From Aurantiochytrium sp. KH105 (lineage: Eukaryota > Sar > Bigyra > Thraustochytrida > Thraustochytriidae), in the NCBI GenBank assembly GCA_003116975.1, contig BGKB01000231.1, positions 1 through 64,000 of the forward strand: a stretch of 64,000 bases of DNA, given 5' to 3'. The notes beneath the pieces were generated by a model that was not told the DNA's origin, made no database searches, and was given only the letters and a program-made list of their open reading frames with translations. Of this stretch, positions 9,393 to 18,508 are shown one piece after another. The position numbers and the translations under genes were made by a program. The first letter of the stretch is position 1. Each line of letters begins with the position of its first letter.

Positions 9393-11279
9393 ATGCGGCA
9401 ACTCATCGCCATTCTCCTGGTGCTCTGGAGCTGCTTCGCCCTCAACACCGCAAACGCGGACAAGATCAAGCTCAGCTTGTCCGGGAATGTGCTCGCATTC
9501 TGTAAAATCGAAGTTTACGACAGGCAAAACAAGCCGATTGCTCTCCGAAATCCGCGGGCATCGAAAGGCGTAGATGAAAGAAGTACGGCGAAAGGCCCGA
9601 TCGGTGAAAGCGAAAATCAGGATTACACCAAAGGTGGTTGCTACCACTCCGTGAGTCCCTCCCCCTCCTCTCCCGTCTTTTGGGAAGCAGATCTTGTCAA
9701 CAAGAAAGCCTTTGACGTGACCCGCATCGTGATCCTCAACCGTGATGACTGCTGCTCGCAACGCATCCGAGGCACGAAAATCTTTACGGTAGACAGTCAG
9801 GGCAAGGAATCCCACAAGTTTACAATCACGAAGCACGGTCCTAGACTCGAGTTCAGAGACTGCAGTGGAACCGAAGTTCCCAGGATTCACAGCGTCGTCT
9901 ACGGAACACCGTTTGAAGATCCGACAACCGCGCTGGGGTTTCAGCTGACCCAGAACATCGAAAACAGCGGCAGCACTCCTACAACGTCGGGACGCTTTCA
10001 GGCCAGCTTTCGCAGCAACGAAGAGGTCACATTCAACTTTCAGCAAACTTTAGGCGTGAGTATTGGGGTCTCGACGACTGTGACAGCGGGAGTGCCCGGG
10101 ATTGGGGAAGCAACAGTCGGGGTGGACGTTGGTGTCGAACAGACATTTACTGCAGGCGAGACAATTCAACAAAGCGTCACGCGCGAGGCATCGTTTGAGA
10201 TTGGTGGCGATTCCATCGCGCCTCGATCGTTCAAGACACTTGCTTTGTTCGGACAGCAAATCACTTTCAAGGTTCCCTTCACGGCCAAAGCAACCGTCAG
10301 CAAAGAGGGTCGTCCTGCGATCTGCAATCGAGAGGTCGATGGTCTTGTCGGTGAGGCAGTCATCTCGGGCGTCTCCGACGTTTCCAGCACGAGTCTAACG
10401 CAGTTCTCCACGGATAGTCCCGTGGAGTGCCGAAAGCCTACGGACGAAGAAGTTCATCGGATGAAGATTTCCAGCTTCGAGCCTGACCTTTGCAAGAATG
10501 GTCGCCTTTGTGCCAACAATGCGCTTTGCGTACGTGATGACATCCGCGAGGGCGTTTGCTGCAAGCGAAACAACCCTCGCTCCTGCTGCTCGAACGCGAA
10601 CCGCGGTTGCCCGAATGACGGCGTGCAGCGTTGCCCGACGAAAAAGGGTATCTTCAACCCGTGCTGCAGATTTGATGCAGTTGCAAGCTCCAAAAGTTCA
10701 AGCTTTCTCGATGCGCTTTCCAACGAGCGGTCCACGATTGTTGCTCCCTCGGGCGCTTCGAACACGAAAAGTGGCCTCTTCTGGAGATATCGATCGCTCG
10801 ACGAAATCGTCTCGTCGGATCCCACGCCCAAGCCGACACCTAAGCCGACACCCAAGCCGACACCCAAACCGACACCCAAGCCGACGCCCAAGCCGACGCC
10901 GGATGCGCTCTGCCCCAACGGCATCCCCCAAGGCAGAGAGTGCTGCCCAAAATCTTGTGGTACATGCGGTGGGCCTGGTTGCAGCAGCCGTCCGGGAGGA
11001 TCGTCCAAGTGCTGCCAGAGTCATATCGCGAACTCGGACCGGTTCTGCGAGCTTGTAGGCCCGCCTTGCCGCATGGTGAAGCCAACGCCTGAAGCCCTTT
11101 GCTCGGCTAAGGCTGGCATCCTTGCGGGCAACGTCTGCTGTCCCAAGTCGTGCGGTAAGTGCGGTGGAGTCGGTTGCCATAATCGTCCAGGCGGGGCGTC
11201 TGTGTGCTGCACAGGCCACATTGCAACCTCAGACCGCTTCTGCCATCTCTTTGGCGCTCCTTGCCGCACGGACATCTAA
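9393..11279 (+). CDS. Secreted fucolectin-like / aerolysin-type pore-former-like / cysteine-rich module protein
   Basis: 628 residues, intronless. Residues 1-22 form a clear signal peptide (hydrophobic core, ANA cleavage site). Residues about 60-150 resemble a fucolectin (F5/8 type C-like) carbohydrate-binding domain: a VFWEADL strand, then VTRIVILNRDDCCSQRI, the family's paired-Cys motif. Residues about 195-320 are rich in alternating Thr/Ser/Val/Gly and resemble the beta pore-forming region of the aerolysin/ETX-MTX2 fold. Next come a Cys-rich segment (about 365-425), a TPKP-repeat linker (about 475-503), and two ~55-residue cysteine modules (about 507-563 and 568-626) sharing CCPKSCGxCGGxGCxxRPGG and SDRFC. 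By family knowledge this could be a secreted sugar-binding membrane-active protein used in defence or feeding. Pore formation is inferred from resemblance only; a non-toxic storage or wall role is possible. Confidence 0.7.
   Translation: MRQLIAILLVLWSCFALNTANADKIKLSLSGNVLAFCKIEVYDRQNKPIALRNPRASKGVDERSTAKGPIGESENQDYTKGGCYHSVSPSPSSPVFWEADLVNKKAFDVTRIVILNRDDCCSQRIRGTKIFTVDSQGKESHKFTITKHGPRLEFRDCSGTEVPRIHSVVYGTPFEDPTTALGFQLTQNIENSGSTPTTSGRFQASFRSNEEVTFNFQQTLGVSIGVSTTVTAGVPGIGEATVGVDVGVEQTFTAGETIQQSVTREASFEIGGDSIAPRSFKTLALFGQQITFKVPFTAKATVSKEGRPAICNREVDGLVGEAVISGVSDVSSTSLTQFSTDSPVECRKPTDEEVHRMKISSFEPDLCKNGRLCANNALCVRDDIREGVCCKRNNPRSCCSNANRGCPNDGVQRCPTKKGIFNPCCRFDAVASSKSSSFLDALSNERSTIVAPSGASNTKSGLFWRYRSLDEIVSSDPTPKPTPKPTPKPTPKPTPKPTPKPTPDALCPNGIPQGRECCPKSCGTCGGPGCSSRPGGSSKCCQSHIANSDRFCELVGPPCRMVKPTPEALCSAKAGILAGNVCCPKSCGKCGGVGCHNRPGGASVCCTGHIATSDRFCHLFGAPCRTDI
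10818..10904 (+). repeat. TPKP-coding 12-bp tandem repeat
   Basis: About seven copies of a 12-bp unit (ACACCCAAGCCG and close variants) code a Thr-Pro-Lys-Pro linker. It separates the lectin/pore-former part from the two C-terminal cysteine modules in the secreted protein. Such linkers are stiff and extended, and are common between modules of secreted proteins. Confidence 0.95.
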
Positions 11280-12032
11280 AATCAACAACTCGTTGTAGAC
11301 CAAGGCCCATCTATGGGCCGACTACTCCAGGCCAGCGAGTCCTACGATATAAAAATAAGTCTTCTCCTTGTTACTAGGGCAAAGCTATCTGTGCTCGATC
11401 TTGTTGCCAGCCACAGCGACATAGTACGTACCCCGGCCACCTTGATGAGGCTTCTTCTTTCGATTTCATTCTCCTGTCTTTCGATAGAACTTCAATCGTA
11501 TGGCTTCGCGTCGCGCCATTAACATTTTAGTGATCGCCTTCGTTGCCATCGGAATCTGAAGCGAAGTTGACGAGCACGCATGCACCCACGCGCGTCCGTA
11601 GGGCCGCGAAGCAAGCTCCCGTTTCATGAATGTGCGAATCCCTGCTCTTCTTTCTTCACTGGCGCCCTCCTTTTCTGGGCGGCCTCCTTTCGGCATTCCA
11701 CCCATGACCTTCTTTCTCATCCATCTCCCTCGCCTCTTGACCGTCGCGCCGCGTGCAGGTCGGTCAGAGACATGCTGGTCTCTCTGACCACATCTCCCGT
11801 ATCTTGTCGTGTACACACAGCTTCAGCTCGCTCACTGTTTGCAGCAGCAGCTGCAGCAGAGAGGTCACGACGATCCCACCCCATCCTGACGCATCCCGCC
11901 CTCCCGTCCTCGCTCCCGCGTGCTGCTCCTCCTCCCCGTCCTCGCCTCCGTCATCATCCGCGGCGTGCGCGGAGGTGTGTGCCCGCGAGGATGACGCCAA
12001 CATCGCCTCGCGCGCGTCAGCCGCCACTGCGC

Positions 12033-12071
<39 letters not shown>

Positions 12072-12258
12072 GACAGACGACGGCATGACAGACAGACAGC
12101 ACGGAGGCAGACTAGCATTGCACTTCGCGCGCGACGAGCACGTACGCGAGCTGCCTCGCGCGGACCTTGCTTGAGAGCGGGCGGCGGGCGAGCGCGAGAC
12201 GCAGCGCGGCTGCACGGCCGGCAGCGCGGAGCTGAGCGGGAGCAGAGCGGGCGAGGAG
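11280..12258. other. Intergenic region with (GACA)n microsatellite
   Basis: Between the secreted lectin-like gene and the aldehyde dehydrogenase gene. A (GACA)n run lies at about 12027-12070. The last 150 bp are strongly GC-rich, as in other 5' regions here. No supported gene. Confidence 0.55.
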
Positions 12259-14070
12259 ATGATTGGCATGATGCAGGAGATGGACACGCAGACGCTGACG
12301 CTGGCGGTGGCGCTGGTCGCGGCGGCGTGGGTGGGCGCGGCGCTGTGGTACGTGCTGTCGCCGTCGGACCCGGTGGTGGAGAAGATTGAGTTCGAGCTGG
12401 AGGAGTACGAGGCCAAGGACAAGATCGACGCGCCCGTCAAGGAGAAGATGGAGCTCGAGTTCCCGGACCGCCCGGGCAAGCTGCAGTGCTACGACCCGGC
12501 GACCATGCAGCATCTTGGCGAGGTGGAGATGATGACGCGCGAACGCGTGTTCGAGATCGTGGACAAGGCGCACGTGGCCCAGCGCGAGTGGGCCAAGACC
12601 ACCTTTGGCCAGCGCCGGGCTCTCCTGCGCGCCCTCCTCGACTACTACGTGCACAACATCGATGATATCGTGCGCGTCTGCGTGCGCGACACGGGCAAGA
12701 CCCGTCTTTGCGCCGTTCTGGGGGAGATCACGCCCACCTGTGAGAAGCTGCGCTGGATGATCGCCGAGGGTGAAAAGATTCTCGCCACCGAGTACCGTGG
12801 CGGCCAGGGCCCGCTGACCATGCACAAGTCCGCTCGCGTGGAGTACCACCCCTTGGGTGTCATTGGCGTCATTGCCCCCTTCAACTACGTGGGCCACAAC
12901 CTCATGAACCACATCATCTCGGGCCTCTTTGCCGGCAATGCTGTCGTGTGCAAGGTGAGCGAGTTCTCCTCGTGGTCTGCCGACTTTCTCGTGCGCCCGG
13001 TCCACGTCGCTCTCAAGTCCATGGGCTTCTCCACCGACCTGGTTCAGGTGGTCACCGGCACGGCGGAAGCTGGCTCGGCGCTCACGGAGTCTCGCATCAA
13101 CAAGATGGTCTTCACCGGCTCCGACAAGATCGGCAAGCTCGTGATGATGTCTGCTGCCAAGAACCTCACCCCTGTGGTGCTCGAGCTCGGCGGAAAGGAC
13201 CCCTTTGTGATTTGCGAGGACGTCAACCTCGACCTCGTCGTGCCGACGGCCATGCGTGGCGTCTTTCAGAACGCCTCGGCCAACTGCATTGGTATCGAGC
13301 GTATCTTTGTGCAGGAGTCCATCCACGACAAGTTTGTTGAGCGGGTCTCCGCCGCGGTCGCGCAAATGAAGCAGGCCGTGCCCCTCCTCTCGCACGCCGA
13401 CATTGGCGCAATGACGCCCCCGAACGCCATTGAGCACATCCAGCGTCTGGTCGACGACGCCAAGTCCAAGGGAGCCAAGGTTATCTGCGGAGGCAAGCGC
13501 AATGCTGCGCTTGCGCCCGGTCAGTTCTACGAGCCCACGATTCTCACGAACGTCGAGGCCAACATGCTCATCACGCAGGAGGAGGTCTTTGGCCCGGTCA
13601 TGTGCATTCGTTCCTGGTCCACTGAGGACGATCTCATCGAAAAGGCCAACAACTGCAACTACGCCCTTGCTTCCTCTGTGTTTTCGTCGAGCAAGGCCCG
13701 CGCGGCGCGTATTGGCAAGCGCATCGACGCAGGTATGCTCAACGAGAACGACTTTGGCACCAACTACCTGTGCCAGCAGCTCCCCTTTGGCGGTTGCAAG
13801 GCGAGTGGCTTTGGCAAGTTCGCCGGCCCCGAGGGTCTGCGCGCGCTCTGCAATGTCAAGTCTTGCACCTCGGACCGCATTCCCGGCGTCCAGACGCAGC
13901 TCCCTGCGCCCTTTGTGTACCCGACTGCGCTCGACGCGCACAAGACGGCCGCTTCCCTCGTGGGCATGGGCTACAGCCCCAGCATGTCGGAGCGCGCCAT
14001 TTCCCTTGTGCAGCTGCTCAAGGGCATTATGATGCCCCAGCAGGCCCCGGTCTCCAAGAAGGTTGACTAA
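12259..14070 (+). CDS. Membrane-anchored aldehyde dehydrogenase, ALDH22/Msc7 type
   Basis: 603-residue intronless protein. An N-terminal hydrophobic helix (about residues 13-33) should anchor it in a membrane. The catalytic domain has the NAD-site segments APFNYVGHN and FTGSDKIGK, the general base Glu 309 in LELGGKDP, and the nucleophile Cys 343 in SANCIGIERIF. The 34-residue gap between them is the normal ALDH spacing. The N-terminal anchor and the sequence around the active site fit plant ALDH22 and fungal Msc7 rather than the soluble ALDH1/2 group. The reaction would be NAD(P)-dependent oxidation of an aldehyde to an acid; the physiological substrate of this family is poorly known. The start is the first ATG, with a second Met three codons later. 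Its stop lies about 160 bp from the stop of the convergent GPCR gene. Confidence 0.88.
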   Translation: MIGMMQEMDTQTLTLAVALVAAAWVGAALWYVLSPSDPVVEKIEFELEEYEAKDKIDAPVKEKMELEFPDRPGKLQCYDPATMQHLGEVEMMTRERVFEIVDKAHVAQREWAKTTFGQRRALLRALLDYYVHNIDDIVRVCVRDTGKTRLCAVLGEITPTCEKLRWMIAEGEKILATEYRGGQGPLTMHKSARVEYHPLGVIGVIAPFNYVGHNLMNHIISGLFAGNAVVCKVSEFSSWSADFLVRPVHVALKSMGFSTDLVQVVTGTAEAGSALTESRINKMVFTGSDKIGKLVMMSAAKNLTPVVLELGGKDPFVICEDVNLDLVVPTAMRGVFQNASANCIGIERIFVQESIHDKFVERVSAAVAQMKQAVPLLSHADIGAMTPPNAIEHIQRLVDDAKSKGAKVICGGKRNAALAPGQFYEPTILTNVEANMLITQEEVFGPVMCIRSWSTEDDLIEKANNCNYALASSVFSSSKARAARIGKRIDAGMLNENDFGTNYLCQQLPFGGCKASGFGKFAGPEGLRALCNVKSCTSDRIPGVQTQLPAPFVYPTALDAHKTAASLVGMGYSPSMSERAISLVQLLKGIMMPQQAPVSKKVD

Positions 14071-14233
14071 ATGCTGTTGCACTATAAACAGACTTTACGA
14101 AGAAGCGGCGCTGGCCTTCGTTCATACAAGACACATAAACACCGAACAAAAAAGGAAAGAAAAAATCCGCAAATTTGACATGATGATCATCCTGTTGTTG
14201 GTTCTAAGGTCGCCTTCGATCTACTCGCTCGGA

Positions 14234-15868
14234 TCATGAGAGCTGCATTGATGTATTCTCCGAGACCGCACAATCCTCGAGATTTGCCTTGCATGCGACG
14301 TCAACGTCACTGTCGCTAGCATCATGTTCATGGTCCTCTTCGTCGACGCTGCACGATGGGCGGCGGCAAACGTTGGCATGCAAATGCGTCGCACGAGGCG
14401 CAAAGTGTCCTTGTTCCCAGAAAGAAGCATGCTCCTCACGGTCTCGAGCGATCACCTGCTCCAAGGCAGCCTCGTCGACTGCAGCGAACTGCCCTTCGGG
14501 GTCTCGGCCCTCACCCGGCGCTCTCTTGAAGATCCCCCGCGCTTGAGCGAGACCTGGGGGCTTGCCCGACTGCTCATGCGAAACAGACCATCTCACATCC
14601 GAGGTCACGGCGGCAAGACGACCCTGAAAGTTCGAGCGACCAAAGAGCCATTTGCAGAGGTCATGAGACTTGAAAGTGCATGGACAGCGCATCGTACAAT
14701 CCTGATCACTAACCCGGGAGCAATCTGTCGAACTGATGTGATGCTGCGAAGCGTTTCGTCGTTGCTGCTTGACCAACGCTCTCGCCCGCTCGCGGTCTGC
14801 TGCCGCAAGCTTCCACTCTTGAGGCAAGAAACTGTACTGCATCGCAAGCTTTAGCGTCTTATTCTTGAACGCGTAGATGATGGGGCTGGCCAAGCTGCTG
14901 CCCACGGCAGAAATACCAAGGAGTCGCTCCATGACCTGCATGCCGCCCGGATCGCGTCCTACGGCGAGCTTGTAGACGCTAAAGAGGTAGAAAATGTAAA
15001 GCGGGGTCCAGAGCACGAGGATACTGCCGCTCATGAGAATCATGAGTCGCGTGGTCTTGTTGCGCGAGTAAATGTCTTGCCCGGTGCGCGAGCATAACGT
15101 TGTCTCGACGGCGCGCATTGTCTCTTTGAGCCGGCAGTGAATACGATAGTACACGGAAACAGTGTACACAATTGGCAGCCCAAGCGTTATGCCATTCACG
15201 ATGATGAGCTCCACGTTCCATATCGGGTTGCAAAAGGCACGCGAGCACGACATGCGCGCTGTGGTAAGGAGCACATAGATACCCATCAGGGTCATGGACC
15301 CACCCCAGACGCCGCAGCAGTACAAAAGCAACATTCGACGCATGGGCACGTGCGCATTGTCGAGAATACGAACTTTACGCGAGTACGCAATGAGACACAA
15401 GGAAAACACTGTGGTCTGGCACGTTGCCACAATGCCGAAACCGTAGACAGCACATCCGGCTTCGCCTCCAAGGATCTGGCCGTTGTTGAAGAGCGACCCG
15501 AGATTAAAGATGGCCGCGAGAAGGCCAACGGGTAGGTCGCTCAACGCTTGACCAGCTACCAAGAGGTTGTGTAATTGCTGAATATTGCGGTCTCTCGCAA
15601 TGCCAATGATGATTGCCATGTTAGCAATCACGACACTGATACCAAGAATGCCCAATACGACATAGTAGAGTATGTTTCCGGGCTTGGAGGACAGGCTCCA
15701 GTCGAGGTCCACGTTGACGACAGAGGTGCTGCAGTCGCACAGTGCAGCAGCGGCAAGCTTGCCTTCGAAACCCTGCAAAATATCGCCAGAAGGATCGCCT
15801 CCTGCAGCGCAAACCAAAGAGGCTAGCGCAGCACTCGACGCATTGACGTTCCGCTTGTTTTGCTCCAT
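14234..15868 (-). CDS. Rhodopsin-like seven-transmembrane receptor (GPCR), paralogue 1
   Basis: 544 residues, intronless. A ~65-residue extracellular N-terminus with possible N-glycosylation sites (NAS near the start) leads into seven hydrophobic segments between about residues 68 and 330. Class A-like marks are visible: GCAVYGF at the start of TM3, AYSRK at the cytoplasmic end of TM3 in the DRY place, LWTPLYIF in TM6 (the CWxP place) and SPIIYAF in TM7 (the NPxxY place). The degenerate DRY and NPxxY motifs are usual for protist receptors. The ~200-residue cytoplasmic tail is Cys/Arg-rich and ends in an acidic stretch. The ligand is unknown. The gene is head to head with a clear paralogue starting at 16896; the two share QVVGQALTDL/LVAGQALSDL-type segments, GGETGC/GGEAGC and LWTPLYI. 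Confidence 0.82.
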   Translation of the reverse strand: MEQNKRNVNASSAALASLVCAAGGDPSGDILQGFEGKLAAAALCDCSTSVVNVDLDWSLSSKPGNILYYVVLGILGISVVIANMAIIIGIARDRNIQQLHNLLVAGQALSDLPVGLLAAIFNLGSLFNNGQILGGEAGCAVYGFGIVATCQTTVFSLCLIAYSRKVRILDNAHVPMRRMLLLYCCGVWGGSMTLMGIYVLLTTARMSCSRAFCNPIWNVELIIVNGITLGLPIVYTVSVYYRIHCRLKETMRAVETTLCSRTGQDIYSRNKTTRLMILMSGSILVLWTPLYIFYLFSVYKLAVGRDPGGMQVMERLLGISAVGSSLASPIIYAFKNKTLKLAMQYSFLPQEWKLAAADRERARALVKQQRRNASQHHISSTDCSRVSDQDCTMRCPCTFKSHDLCKWLFGRSNFQGRLAAVTSDVRWSVSHEQSGKPPGLAQARGIFKRAPGEGRDPEGQFAAVDEAALEQVIARDREEHASFWEQGHFAPRATHLHANVCRRPSCSVDEEDHEHDASDSDVDVACKANLEDCAVSENTSMQLS

Positions 15869-16145
15869 GCTTAGGATGCCCTCGCCCTCGTGCTCCGCCT
15901 ATGAGATATTCGCGTCCGAGGAAAGATGATTTGGGTCTAGTTCGGTCGCGAGGCGTCGCTTCGTGTGCGCGCTTTTTGCGCAGCCGCATGCGTACGTCCG
16001 CGGAGTCCATGATTTGTCTCCGGGTCGCCTCGCTTGGAGCAGCGCGGAACATACTGAAGTGGATCTTGTGACCCTCAGAATGTGCAAGTTCTGCGGCCGT
16101 TCTGCCTCTACCTATAAAGAGCCGCAAAAGGTGGCACTACTCAAT

Positions 16146-16163
16146 GCGAAAGAGCTCTTTCGC
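16146..16163. promoter_or_regulatory. Perfect 18-bp palindrome GCGAAAGAGCTCTTTCGC
   Basis: The two 9-bp halves are exact reverse complements with no spacer. It lies between the divergent GPCR genes, about 280 bp from the minus gene's start. A second CTCTTTCG half-site lies just downstream, near 16173. A perfect palindrome of this length suggests a dimeric DNA-binding protein, but no factor can be named. Confidence 0.6.
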
Positions 16164-16238
16164 GACTAGATGTCCTCTTTCGTGGTCCCTCCCTTCTCGT
16201 CAATCCACTTCCAAGTCTGCATTGATGTCGCCCTGCTC

Positions 16239-16283
16239 CCCCCTAAGTTAGGGGGTCCATGATCGCACCAGCAGAAATGCTGG
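16239..16283. promoter_or_regulatory. Two adjacent hairpins (CCCCCTAA/TTAGGGGG and CCAGCA-GAAA-TGCTGG)
   Basis: At 16239-16255, 8-bp arms flank a single G. At 16268-16283, a 6-bp stem closes a GAAA loop, a GNRA tetraloop if transcribed. They sit in the GPCR intergenic region, close to the 18-bp palindrome. They could be protein sites or RNA hairpins in a 5' UTR or small RNA; the sequence does not decide. Confidence 0.5.
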
Positions 16284-16356
16284 CAATACGTTAAAGTTCC
16301 TGTCACACCGGCTGTGCCAAAGCTCCTCTCCCCTCGCACCAAGCGCGTCTCTCACA

Positions 16357-16377
16357 CAGAAAGTGGGACTCTTTCTG
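16357..16377. promoter_or_regulatory. Inverted repeat CAGAAAG-N7-CTTTCTG
   Basis: Seven-bp perfect arms with a 7-nt spacer. The arm core (GAAAG / CTTTC) is shared with the 18-bp palindrome about 200 bp away, so both may be sites for the same factor. Confidence 0.5.
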
Positions 16378-16895
16378 ATGGACAGCCGCGACGATGTTGT
16401 GTTCACTCCTGGTTGAGTGACTCCGCTTGGCTGGCAATGGTGGTCTAACTAACGTTGATGCATCCGTTACGGTTACTGTGGTAATAGGGACATGTTAATT
16501 GTGTCCTCATTCCAACATGTATTTCATTTGCATTGTTACCTGTTTGTTTGCTTTATTTCTGCTTATCGGCTAGTCCTCGCTAGCTTCTCTGCCGATGTTA
16601 GCTGTGATGGACTCGAAGTACCCTTCCGCTTAATGTATTACGTATGCTGCGTCCCAAGCCATCAAATTTGGGAGGCATGGGGGCGCGACGCCTCACATTA
16701 AATTAAAAAGTGACAACGGGCATGCATGCTTGATGCCACGAAACAAAACGAGAAAAGAAAAGTGTGGCGGCGAGCATATCGACATCACGATCGAGCTCGG
16801 TAGTGGATCGAACAAAGCGAGAATCCATTCTTGCTCGTCAAATTCGAGGCACTCATAACTTTTTCCTCTGCAGACATTTATACATTTTGCGTGCG

Positions 16896-18065
16896 ATGAA
16901 CCAGTCCGAGCTTTTGCACGTGTGCGGGTTTACGCTCAACCTGAGCGACGTGAAAGGCACTTCAGTGCACGCGTCACAGCTTTTCGACTGCGATGATGAT
17001 TTTCCAGATCAGTTCGTTGACTGGGACGTTTACAAGCTTCCCGCAATGCGCATCTACTATCCAGTGCTGACTGTTCTCGGTGTTATTATTTGTATTTCGA
17101 ACTTGAGCATTGTCGTTGGCGTCATGCGCGACACAAAGCTACGTAGGCAAGTATTTCTTCTTCAAGTTGTCGGACAAGCCCTGACGGACCTGGCAGTGGG
17201 CATCCTCATTGTCATTTTTCATGGGGGAACCCTGGCGCAAAAGGGACAGTTTCTGGGCGGAGAGACCGGGTGCAGTATGTACGGATTTACGATCGTAGCT
17301 ACATGTCATTGCACGGTATTTTCTCTCAGCTGGATTGCCTATGCACGTCGAAGCAAGATGATCAAGAATAAGAATGTACCCTTTCGTAGGATCCGGACAA
17401 TGTACATTTTCGGCGTCTGGGGTCTGATGCTTGCTCTTGGCGGTTATTATTCACTGGTGACGCGAGCGCGAATGCTTTCTTCGGGTGCCTTTTGCAATCC
17501 GATTTACAACTGGGCGGTGCTCCTGCCGTGCGGAAGTTTTATGATGGTGCCGATTAGCTTTATTGTGTTCACGTACTACAAAGTTCACAAGGTGATGCGC
17601 AAGACGATGGCTGCTGCGCAGACGGCGCAGAACTCGCGCCAGGACGCAGCATCATCCACCTCGACTACACCGAAACGCGGAGGCATAACCTTTTTTTCGA
17701 GGTCTACGAGGGCATCGTCAACGGGGCGAAACAAGGACGCGGTCCGACGCGCGGCGCAGCAGAACCGCGCAACAAGACTCATGATTATGATGTGTGCTTC
17801 GATCCTCGTGCTGTGGACACCCCTTTACATCTACTTTATGTTCGTTCTGTACCATGTGTTCACGGACGAAATGATTTCTGTGCAGAGTGTTGCAGAAATT
17901 TGCTTGGGGGTTTCGGCTGCTGCAAGTAGCCTGTGCTCGCCGCTCATTTACGGATTCTGCAATCGTACCATGAATCAGGCCATGCTGTTTGCGTTCCTAC
18001 CCATGTCATGGAAGGTAAGTAGGGAGAACAAGAGAAGTTCACAAGCTTGTGAGAAGAGAGCGTGA
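16896..18065 (+). CDS. Rhodopsin-like seven-transmembrane receptor (GPCR), paralogue 2
   Basis: 389 residues from the ATG at 16896. The frame is open further upstream but has no ATG there, and this start gives a short N-terminus with glycosylation-type sites (NQS, NLS). Seven hydrophobic segments span about residues 50-365. GCSMYGF opens TM3, AYARRSK ends it, LWTPLYIYF lies in TM6 and SPLIYGF in TM7. A Ser/Thr/Arg-rich insert makes the third cytoplasmic loop long. The cytoplasmic tail is only about 20 residues, unlike the ~200-residue tail of paralogue 1, so their desensitisation or partner binding probably differs. It converges on the bZIP-START gene, with about 440 bp between their ends. 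Confidence 0.82.
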   Translation: MNQSELLHVCGFTLNLSDVKGTSVHASQLFDCDDDFPDQFVDWDVYKLPAMRIYYPVLTVLGVIICISNLSIVVGVMRDTKLRRQVFLLQVVGQALTDLAVGILIVIFHGGTLAQKGQFLGGETGCSMYGFTIVATCHCTVFSLSWIAYARRSKMIKNKNVPFRRIRTMYIFGVWGLMLALGGYYSLVTRARMLSSGAFCNPIYNWAVLLPCGSFMMVPISFIVFTYYKVHKVMRKTMAAAQTAQNSRQDAASSTSTTPKRGGITFFSRSTRASSTGRNKDAVRRAAQQNRATRLMIMMCASILVLWTPLYIYFMFVLYHVFTDEMISVQSVAEICLGVSAAASSLCSPLIYGFCNRTMNQAMLFAFLPMSWKVSRENKRSSQACEKRA

Positions 18066-18508
18066 AAGGAATAATGGGGAAAACTGACTCGACTTGAACA
18101 CGCGCGATTGGCATCGTAGGAACACTATTCGCGTCTCGGACGTAGCCCCGTTGCAAGCTTTTTTCGAAGGCGGATTCTGCATCGAGTGCGCCCAACCAGC
18201 ATGAGCAATCTTGCAAGCAAGGCATCGCTCGAGCCATCAAATATTGTGAGATCAACGATGGATCCTTCGCGCGTAACGGCGAGCACCGCGGAGCTGCTCA
18301 ATTCGCAAACGTAGAGAGAAGATCACGGAGGAAAGAAGTCGTCGACACAGGCTGCTTATCACGGTCCCTGTTTCTTGGGGGGTGAAAAGAACATTCGATC
18401 TCAGAAGAAGAGACGTAGGACTGACTTATGTGGTATACAAATAAAGTAGCTTGGGTAAAACACATGCAGAGTGGCTTGATCAACGCCTCGGAGATGGAGC
18501 CTTTTTGG
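18066..18508. other. Convergent 3' intergenic region, nothing seen
   Basis: Between the stop codons of GPCR paralogue 2 and the bZIP-START gene. No repeat or supported frame is visible. It should contain both polyadenylation regions. Confidence 0.5.

Larger units (their letters stand above)
15869..16895. promoter_or_regulatory. Shared divergent promoter region of the GPCR pair
   Basis: About 1 kb between two paralogous receptor genes reading outward. It carries four inverted repeats within 16146-16377, listed separately. The part from 16480 to 16760 is AT-richer. No supported gene lies inside. Because both genes point away from it, any element here could control both. Confidence 0.6.

Noticed and set aside
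12112-14082. 656-codon minus-strand frame opposite the aldehyde dehydrogenase
   Set aside because: It mirrors the strongly supported ALDH frame; its composition (His/Val/Leu/Arg-rich, no motif) is typical of an antisense shadow of GC-rich coding DNA.
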